DNA of 5,598 nucleotides from Deltaproteobacteria bacterium (GTDB lineage: Bacteria > Myxococcota > Polyangia > Polyangiales > B10-G4): the NCBI GenBank assembly GCA_019312705.1, contig JAFDCW010000388.1, positions 1 to 5,598 on the forward strand. Reading direction: 5' to 3'. The position numbers were made by a program, and so were the translations under genes. Below the pieces are notes generated by a model. The model did not search any database. It saw only the letters and a list, made by a program, of their open reading frames with translations, and had not been told where the DNA came from. Positions 1-5,598 of this stretch are shown here, one piece after another. Within the stretch, counting starts at the first letter, position 1; every line of letters starts with the position of its first letter.

Positions 1-1
1 G

Positions 2-214
2 GTACCGATAGGGCTCTACGTGGGTACCTGGATGGTGCAAGGGATCATGGACGCGGTGGACCCCGAGCAGTACCGCCTTCCGGTGATCATCCAGAACAGG
101 ACCTACGCCTACGCCGCGGTGGTCGCCTTGGCGAGCGGCTTTGCGAGCGCGCTCCTCGTCCGCCGCAAGCTCGACAAGCTCGACCTCATCGCAGTTCTCA
201 AGACCCAGACCTGA
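2..214 (+). CDS. ABC transporter permease, FtsX/MacB type (C-terminal fragment)
   Basis: The reading frame is open from the window edge and ends at TGA 212-214, giving about 70 C-terminal residues; the rest lies upstream of the window. What is visible is an extracytoplasmic stretch ([13 protein letters not shown]), a hydrophobic last membrane helix ([19 protein letters not shown]), and a basic cytoplasmic tail, [17 protein letters not shown]. The 'R-(K)-L-D-K-L-D-L-I-x-V-L-K-T' ending is characteristic of FtsX-like permeases of the MacB/LolC/DevC superfamily, which couple a cytosolic ATPase to a periplasmic adaptor. The next gene, 24 nt downstream on the same strand, is such an adaptor, which supports an export-pump operon. 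The substrate cannot be told. The family call is firm from the tail and context, but only a small part of the protein is present. Confidence 0.8.
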   Translation, partial: VPIGLYVGTWMVQGIMDAVDPEQYRLPVIIQNRTYAYAAVVALASGFASALLVRRKLDKLDLIAVLKTQT

Positions 215-238
215 CCCTCGTGTAGATCGGGAGGACCC

Positions 239-1492
239 GTGAACGACAAACGCCGAAAAAACGGAAATCTGGGCAAGACCATCCTGAAGTGGGTCAAGCG
301 CGCCCTCGGTGCGGCCTTCGTCCTCGGCGTCGTCGCGATGCTGGTCATGGCGTGGATGCCCAAGCCCATCCCCGTCGACGTCGCCGAGGTATAATCAGGC
401 TCGCTTCTGGTGACCGTGGACGAGTCGGGGCGGACCCGTGTCAAAGATCGCTATGTCGTGAGCGCGCCCCTCGCCGGCAACGTCGCGCGAATGGCCCTCG
501 ACCCGGGGGACACCGTCGAAGAGGGGCAGGAGCTCGCGCAGATCCTCTCCCTCGAGCCTCCCTTGATGGATGCCAGGAGCCGCGCTCAGGCCCAGGCTCG
601 GGTCAGCGCAGCCCGGGCGGCGGCCCGGCAAGCTCGGTCGACCCGGTCGCGGATCGAAGCATCGTCGCAATTTGCCGAACGCGAATCGGAACGCCAGCGC
701 GGTCTCGCCGCCCGAGGTTCGGTGGCGTCCCTCGCGGCCGAACGGGCGGAACTAGCGCATCGCACCAGTCGCGAAGAGCTCGCCTCGGCGACTTTTGCTA
801 CGCGAGTCGCCGACTACGAGCAGCGAGTCGCGGAGGCCGCGCTGCGCCGCCAAGGCTGAACGACGGCGCGTCGTGGCGAGCCCGCCCACGAGGAGCAGGT
901 CGTCGTCGAAGCTCCGGTCGCTGGCAAAGTGCTCCGGGTCATCCAGGAGAGCGAAGGGGTCGTCCAGGCCGGGTCGCCGCTCCTCGAAATCGGTGACGCT
1001 TCCCATCTCGAGATCGTGGTGGACGTACTGACCAGCGACGCCGTGGACGTGGCCCTGGGTGCGACGGTCATCATCGAGCGCTGGGGCGGTGACGAAGTGC
1101 TGCATGGCCGCGTGCGCGTCGTCGAGCCCTCGGCCTTCACCCGGGTGAGCGCCCTCGGCGTCGAGGAGCAGCGGGTCAACGTGATCATCGACATCGACGA
1201 GCCCTACGAGGTCTGGCAGGCCCTCGGCGATGGCTACCGCGTCGAGGCGCGCATCGTCACCTGGGAAGGCGAAGACGTCCTGAAGATCCCTTCGAGCTCC
1301 GTTTTCCGTCGCGATGAGGGCTGGGCCGTCTACGTCGTCGGTGCGGAGGGGATCGTGGCGCTCCGAAGTGTCGAGGTCGGCCAACGCAACGGCCTCGAAG
1401 TTCAGATCGCCTCGGGCCTCGATGCCGGGGACCAGGTCGTCCTGCACCCGAGTGACCAGATCACCGAAGGCGTGCAGATCGAAGTGCGGTGA
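239..1492 (+). pseudogene. HlyD/MacA-type periplasmic adaptor (membrane fusion protein) with two in-frame stop codons
   Basis: The start is GTG 239 with a good ribosome-binding site (GGGAGG, 229-234, 4-nt gap). One frame runs to TGA 1490-1492, a span of 417 codons, a normal size for an adaptor. It encodes a basic N-terminus, a membrane anchor (residues about 22-40), and a first lipoyl half (about 72-102, VVSAPLAGNVARM...DPGDTVEEGQ). An Ala/Arg/Glu-rich coiled-coil hairpin (about 105-205) follows, then the second lipoyl half (about 220-252, [14 protein letters not shown]...[14 protein letters not shown]), a beta-barrel and a membrane-proximal domain. This order is that of HlyD-family adaptors linking an inner-membrane pump to the outer membrane. 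The frame is interrupted by TAA 392-394 (codon 52, just after the anchor) and TGA 857-859 (codon 207, at the end of the hairpin), with no frameshift. Translation could in principle restart at GTG 410 and GTG 929, but the products would lack the anchor or half of the lipoyl domain. Either the gene is decayed or the stops are base-call errors. It follows the permease by 24 nt and is convergent with the next gene. Confidence 0.82.
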
Positions 1493-1513
1493 GCGCGCAC
1501 CGCTCTTCAGTCA

Positions 1514-1843
1514 CTACTCGTGCTGCCCCTTCCAGCGGTCGACCGGATACTTCTCGCCGTTCTTGATCAGCTTGTCGCGCATGGCCTCCGCGAGGTCCAC
1601 GCCGACGCGGTCGGCGAGCATCGTGAGGGTGATGGCGACGTCGGCGATCTCGTCCCGGACCCGGGCGTGGTTGTCGGACTCGCGGCACCAGGCGTCGGCG
1701 TCGTGGTTCGGCACCCAACGCAGCTCGGCGGCCAGCTCGCCGGCCTCGGAGGCGACGGCCATCGCGAGGTTTTTGGGGTCGTGGAACTGTTCCCAGTTCC
1801 GGGCGGCGACAAATGCGCGGATCTCTTCGAGGACTTCGTTCAT
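1514..1843 (-). CDS. MazG-like nucleotide pyrophosphohydrolase (dCTPase/RS21-C6-like)
   Basis: This is a 109-residue protein starting at ATG (1841-1843) and ending at TAG (1514-1516). It has the hallmarks of the all-alpha NTP pyrophosphatase superfamily: an N-terminal RNWEQFHDPKNLAMAVASEA segment, a first acidic pair E33/E36 (SEAGEL), a second acidic pair E65/D68 (RDEIADV) that completes the ExxE-(28)-ExxD Mg2+ site, and the C-terminal KLIKNGEKYPVDRWKG signature. Its length fits the single-domain dCTPase/DCTPP1-like branch, which hydrolyses (deoxy)nucleoside triphosphates to monophosphate and pyrophosphate in the cytosol to clean the nucleotide pool. The exact substrate cannot be read from sequence. 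It lies 150 nt downstream of aroC on the same strand, with an inverted repeat between them, and is convergent with the adaptor gene (21-nt gap). I see no strong Shine-Dalgarno before the ATG. Confidence 0.93.
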   Translation of the reverse strand: MNEVLEEIRAFVAARNWEQFHDPKNLAMAVASEAGELAAELRWVPNHDADAWCRESDNHARVRDEIADVAITLTMLADRVGVDLAEAMRDKLIKNGEKYPVDRWKGQHE

Positions 1844-1880
1844 CGCCGGGAGAGTACGCGACTGGGTAGTGAGGGGGGGA

Positions 1881-1974
1881 GGGGACGCTCTTCGTCTTTT
1901 TCGTCATTCTGACCGCTCCGAAACAGGACGAGCCCCCAGTCTTCGATATGACGAAAAAGACGAAGAGCGTCCCC
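1881..1974. repeat. Perfect 27-bp inverted repeat with 40-nt spacer
   Basis: Arm 1881-1907 is the exact reverse complement of arm 1948-1974; pairing stops abruptly on both sides. The arm begins GGGGACGCTC and ends TTTTTCGTCAT, and contains TTCGTC twice (1891-1896 and 1900-1905). The 40-nt spacer (1908-1947) has no obvious structure. The element fills most of the gap between aroC and the MazG-like gene, both on the minus strand. No U-tract follows the hairpin on either strand, so it is not a standard intrinsic terminator. Immediately to its right, GTTGGGCC occurs twice in tandem (1975-1990). It could be a MITE/REP-like element, a transcript-stabilising or attenuating hairpin, or a Rho-dependent stop. 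The repeat itself is certain; its role is not. Confidence 0.9.
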
Positions 1975-1993
1975 GTTGGGCCGTTGGGCCGCC

Positions 1994-3121
1994 CTACCGC
2001 GGCGCCTTCTTGTCGAGGGCGCTCGTCTGCCCCACCCAGCGCAGGTAGTGGTCGGCGAGGACCAGGGCGACCATGGCCTCGGCCATCGGTACGAAGCGAG
2101 GCAAAAGGCATGGGTCGTGGCGACCCTTGGTCTGAATGGTCGTCGCCTCGCCGCTTCGGGTCACGGTGCGTTGCTCCCGGGGCAGGCTGCTGGTCGGTTT
2201 GACGGCGGCCCGGAGGATGATCGGCATGCCGGTCGAGATTCCGCCGAGAATGCCGCCGTGGCGGTTGGTCTCGGTCACGACTCGGTCGCCGTCGGGGACG
2301 AAGATGTCGTTGTTCTCACTGCCCCGGAGAGACGCCCCGCGGAAGCCGATGCCGTATTCGACGCCGAGGACCGCCGGCAAGCTGAAGAGCGCCTTGCCGA
2401 GGTCGGCTTTGAGTTTGTCGAAGACCGGTTCGCCGAGCCCGGCCGGAATATTCGTCGCGCAGATCTCCGCGACGCCCCCGATCGAGTCCTGGTCCTTACG
2501 CACCGCGTCGATCAATTCGACCATCTTCTCGGCGGCGACGGGGTCCGGGCATCGGACCAGGTTCGGCTCGCCGCTCGCCAGGGTCTCGACGGCCGCCTCG
2601 GTGACAGCCGTCGGATCGTCGATGGCGGCGACGACGTCGCCGACTCGGACTACGTACCCGGTCACGCGTCCGCCGAACGCCGTCCGGAGGAGCTTCTTGG
2701 CCACGGCCCCGGCCGCGACCCGGGTGACGGTCTCTCGGGCGCTCGCTCGGCCTCCGCCGCGGTAGTCTCGGAAGCCGAACTTGTCGTCGAAGCTCTTGTC
2801 GGCGTGTCCCGGGCGGTACTTGTCCGCGATGTTCGAGTAGTCCCGGGAGCGCTTGTCGACGTTGCGAACGCGGATGGCGATTGATGTGCCGGTCGTCTTG
2901 CCTTCGAAGACGCCGCTCAAGATCTCTGGAGCGTCAGCTTCTTTACGCTGGGTGACCAACCGGCTCTGGCCAGGACGTCGTCGACCGAGGTCGGACTCGA
3001 GGTCTTCGGCGGTCAGGGGCAGGCCCGGGGGGCATCCGTCGATGATTACGACGTTTCCGGGCCCGTGGGACTCACCGGCGGTCGTGATGCGAAAGGCCTC
3101 GCCAAAGCTGGATCCGGGCAT
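1994..3121 (-). CDS. aroC: Chorismate synthase
   Basis: This 375-residue cytosolic enzyme catalyses the last shikimate-pathway step, converting 5-enolpyruvylshikimate-3-phosphate to chorismate with reduced FMN as cofactor. All family landmarks are visible. The N-terminal signature is TAGESHGPGNVVIIDGCPPGL with His19. It is followed by RRRPGQSRLVTQRKEAD (about 47-63), TTGTSIAI, and DKYRPGHADKSFDDKFGFRD with His106. The second signature is GGGRASARETVTRVAAGAVA (about 122-141), and the third is RHDPCLLPRFVPMAEAM near the C-terminus. Length is typical for the family. The start ATG 3119-3121 is chosen because SFGEAFRITTAGESHG begins there, as in homologues, and a GGAGGA ribosome-binding site sits 7 nt upstream. 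The frame stays open far upstream, but that part is antisense to the lipoprotein gene and is not coding. The C-terminus is a short basic tail, DKKAPR. The gene is divergent from the lipoprotein gene (109-bp gap), and the MazG-like gene follows it on the same strand. Confidence 0.98.
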   Translation of the reverse strand: MPGSSFGEAFRITTAGESHGPGNVVIIDGCPPGLPLTAEDLESDLGRRRPGQSRLVTQRKEADAPEILSGVFEGKTTGTSIAIRVRNVDKRSRDYSNIADKYRPGHADKSFDDKFGFRDYRGGGRASARETVTRVAAGAVAKKLLRTAFGGRVTGYVVRVGDVVAAIDDPTAVTEAAVETLASGEPNLVRCPDPVAAEKMVELIDAVRKDQDSIGGVAEICATNIPAGLGEPVFDKLKADLGKALFSLPAVLGVEYGIGFRGASLRGSENNDIFVPDGDRVVTETNRHGGILGGISTGMPIILRAAVKPTSSLPREQRTVTRSGEATTIQTKGRHDPCLLPRFVPMAEAMVALVLADHYLRWVGQTSALDKKAPR

Positions 3122-3147
3122 GGGGGAATCCTCCCCCGCCGAGGGGG
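3122..3147 (-). promoter_or_regulatory. aroC ribosome-binding site within competing hairpins
   Basis: Read on the minus strand, the 16 nt touching the aroC ATG are GGGGGAGGATTCCCCC. This can fold as a 6-bp stem (GGGGGA/TCCCCC) with a GGAT loop, and the Shine-Dalgarno GGAGGA is split between stem and loop. Just upstream, CCCCC (3143-3147) can instead pair with the same GGGGG (3133-3137) across a 5-nt loop. The two stems are mutually exclusive. The sequence is plain; that it regulates translation is inference, and short G/C runs are common in such genomes. I could not recognise -35/-10 boxes for either divergent gene in 3122-3230. Confidence 0.4.
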
Positions 3148-3230
3148 CGGAGAAAAGGAGAGAAAATCGCCCCGTGTTGCGAAGGGCGGGACGACGGCTC
3201 AGGCTCCTGACTCTTCGGGAGGATTTCTTG

Positions 3231-4430
3231 ATGTCGAGCTTCGTACCCCGCGCCCTAGGCCCTGTGGCCCTAATTCCCGTCCTTGGCCTGGCCCTGGCCT
3301 TCGCGTCCGCTTGCGGTGATGACGGCCCCGCGGCCGAGTGCGTGCCCTCGGCCGCCGACACCTGCAACTGCGATGATGGCCGTCTCGGCGTCAAGGTCTG
3401 CGCATCGGACTCGACTTGGGGCGCGTGCATGTGCCGGGGCGACGACGGCGGCACGGACAGCTCGGTGCCCGCCGACGCGTCCATGGACGGGGCGGCCGAC
3501 GCGGGCTCCGATGCGGCGGCCGATGCGGCACCGGACGCGCCGATCCCCGATGCCGGCGTGATGTTTCCCCCGACGCCAGGGGCGTATACGCCGGGCCCGG
3601 TCTCCCGCATCACGTCTCTGACGATCCCCTCTGCAACTTCCTGTTGTCGCGATTGGGGTGCGGCGTCGAAGAACGGCGCCGGCACGGTCGACAACGCCTT
3701 CTCTACCCTCGCCGAGGCAACGGCCGGCATGGGCCTCGACCTGCAAGCGCTGCTGACCAGCTCGATCGCCGCTCAGACCATGAACATCCTCCTCGACCAT
3801 CAGGGTTTCGACGGTGACCCCGACTCGGCTCTGATCATCGTGGCCCTCGATGGGGTGCCCGATGGCGGGACCGACTATCTGATCGACCCGGGGACCTTCC
3901 TGCCGGGGACCGGGACTCCGCGTTCGCGTTTCGAGCCGGCGACATTGATCTCCGGAGCGGTCGTTGCCGGACCGGGGACCCTGACCCTACCGATCGCGTT
4001 CTTCGGCGGTAGCCTCGAGTACTCCTTCGAGGACGTCCAGCTGACCGGCACCGTCACCACCGGCACGGACATCAACTACACCGCGGGCACCCTTGCCGGC
4101 TACCTGCGCGTCGAAGACTACTTCGGGGGCGTGAACGACTATGTCGCCGCCGAGTGCTCTTGCCTCGGGCTCTCGGGGCCCCTCTACAGTCGGTCCGGGA
4201 CGACCTGGAGCCACTCTTGTGTCACCGCGGGCGAGGCCGCGACCCTCTGCCCCGGCAATTCTGGCTGTCAGGAGATCTCTGCCGGCGCCGACTGCACCGT
4301 CGCGCCTCTCCTGATCCCGTCCCTGGCGGACATCGACGTCGATTCGACCCTGCCGGGCTACGAAGGCCTCTCCCTGGGCCTGCGCTTCACCGCCGCCCCG
4401 GTGACCGTGTCCGGCGTTGCGGCTCCCTGA
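3231..4430 (+). CDS. Putative secreted lipoprotein with Cys-rich module and Asp/Ala linker, function unknown
   Basis: This is a 399-residue protein. ATG 3231 is preferred because GGGAGGA (3217-3223) lies 7 nt upstream and a signal peptide begins there. The hydrophobic core (VALIPVLGLALAFA) ends in the lipobox-like ASAC with Cys28, followed by Gly-Asp-Asp, suggesting a lipid-anchored envelope protein. Residues about 37-68 form a compact six-Cys module (C37, C45, C47, C57, C66, C68; DGRLGVKVC...TWGACMC). An Asp/Ala-rich flexible linker follows (about 71-109). From about 118 a larger domain begins: CCRDWG at 138-143, a Leu/Ala-rich helical stretch (TLAEATAGMGLDLQALL), then beta-rich Gly/Thr sequence, and late cysteines from C309 and C311 on (ECSCLG, SHSCVT, TLCPG, SGCQE, ADCTV). 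I do not recognise an enzyme motif in it. It is divergent from aroC and convergent with the next gene (19-nt gap). The coding call is firm; the function is unknown. Confidence 0.92.
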   Translation: MSSFVPRALGPVALIPVLGLALAFASACGDDGPAAECVPSAADTCNCDDGRLGVKVCASDSTWGACMCRGDDGGTDSSVPADASMDGAADAGSDAAADAAPDAPIPDAGVMFPPTPGAYTPGPVSRITSLTIPSATSCCRDWGAASKNGAGTVDNAFSTLAEATAGMGLDLQALLTSSIAAQTMNILLDHQGFDGDPDSALIIVALDGVPDGGTDYLIDPGTFLPGTGTPRSRFEPATLISGAVVAGPGTLTLPIAFFGGSLEYSFEDVQLTGTVTTGTDINYTAGTLAGYLRVEDYFGGVNDYVAAECSCLGLSGPLYSRSGTTWSHSCVTAGEAATLCPGNSGCQEISAGADCTVAPLLIPSLADIDVDSTLPGYEGLSLGLRFTAAPVTVSGVAAP

Positions 4431-4449
4431 GCCGGTCCCAGCGCCCTAG

Positions 4450-5598
<1,149 letters not shown>

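Noticed and set aside
857..859. TGA in the adaptor as a selenocysteine codon
   Set aside because: It falls at the end of a coiled-coil hairpin in a non-redox family, and the other interruption is TAA, so a selenocysteine explanation does not fit.
289..996. Long plus-strand frame overlapping the adaptor gene in another phase
   Set aside because: It is Arg/Gly-rich high-GC shadow sequence. The adaptor frame carries the lipoyl, hairpin and barrel homology on both sides of the stops, so this is not evidence of a frameshift.
1881..1974. Inverted repeat as an ordinary intrinsic terminator of aroC
   Set aside because: No run of U follows the hairpin on the minus strand (or on the plus strand), and the 40-nt loop is long for a terminator.
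3122..3730. The aroC frame stays open for about 200 more codons upstream of the chosen start
   Set aside because: The extra part has no AroC homology, is Ala/Ser/Pro-rich, and is antisense to the lipoprotein gene, which has its own start and signal peptide. The chosen ATG has a good ribosome-binding site and the family N-terminus.

Overview
The window is a high-GC bacterial segment with dense, mostly convergent or divergent gene pairs. The codons are strongly G/C-ending. One lipoprotein has a Cys-rich 'DGRxGxxxCxxDxTWGxC' module followed by an Asp/Ala linker, a style frequent in Myxococcota (the former Deltaproteobacteria). I infer a myxobacterium-like host, possibly of the Polyangia/Sandaracinaceae type. 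This rests on protein style only, with no marker gene.

Layout from left to right. (1) Positions 2-214 (+) are the C-terminal end of an FtsX/MacB-type ABC transporter permease. (2) Positions 239-1492 (+) are a HlyD/MacA-type periplasmic adaptor gene in the same operon. Its single reading frame is preserved from end to end but is broken by two in-frame stop codons (TAA at 392-394, TGA at 857-859), so I call it a pseudogene or a candidate sequencing/readthrough case. (3) Positions 1514-1843 (-) encode a small all-alpha MazG-like nucleotide pyrophosphohydrolase, convergent with the adaptor. (4) Positions 1881-1974 hold a perfect 27-bp inverted repeat around a 40-nt spacer, followed by a doubled 8-mer. 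(5) Positions 1994-3121 (-) are aroC, chorismate synthase, with a hairpin-forming leader over its ribosome-binding site. (6) Positions 3231-4430 (+) are a secreted lipoprotein of unknown function, divergent from aroC. (7) Positions 4450-5154 (-) encode a single-pass membrane protein with four extracytoplasmic cysteines, convergent with the lipoprotein. (8) Positions 5155-5598 hold no confident gene. They contain two small inverted repeats, a strictly in-phase array of 33 hexanucleotides, and a 30-bp direct repeat whose second copy reaches the window edge.

Functionally, the left end is a tripartite export pump module (permease plus adaptor). The centre is housekeeping (shikimate pathway, nucleotide-pool clean-up). 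The right side is envelope proteins of unknown role and repetitive DNA. No phage, CRISPR, transposase or RNA gene was recognised. The most unusual items are the doubly interrupted adaptor, the perfect inverted repeat and the hexamer array.
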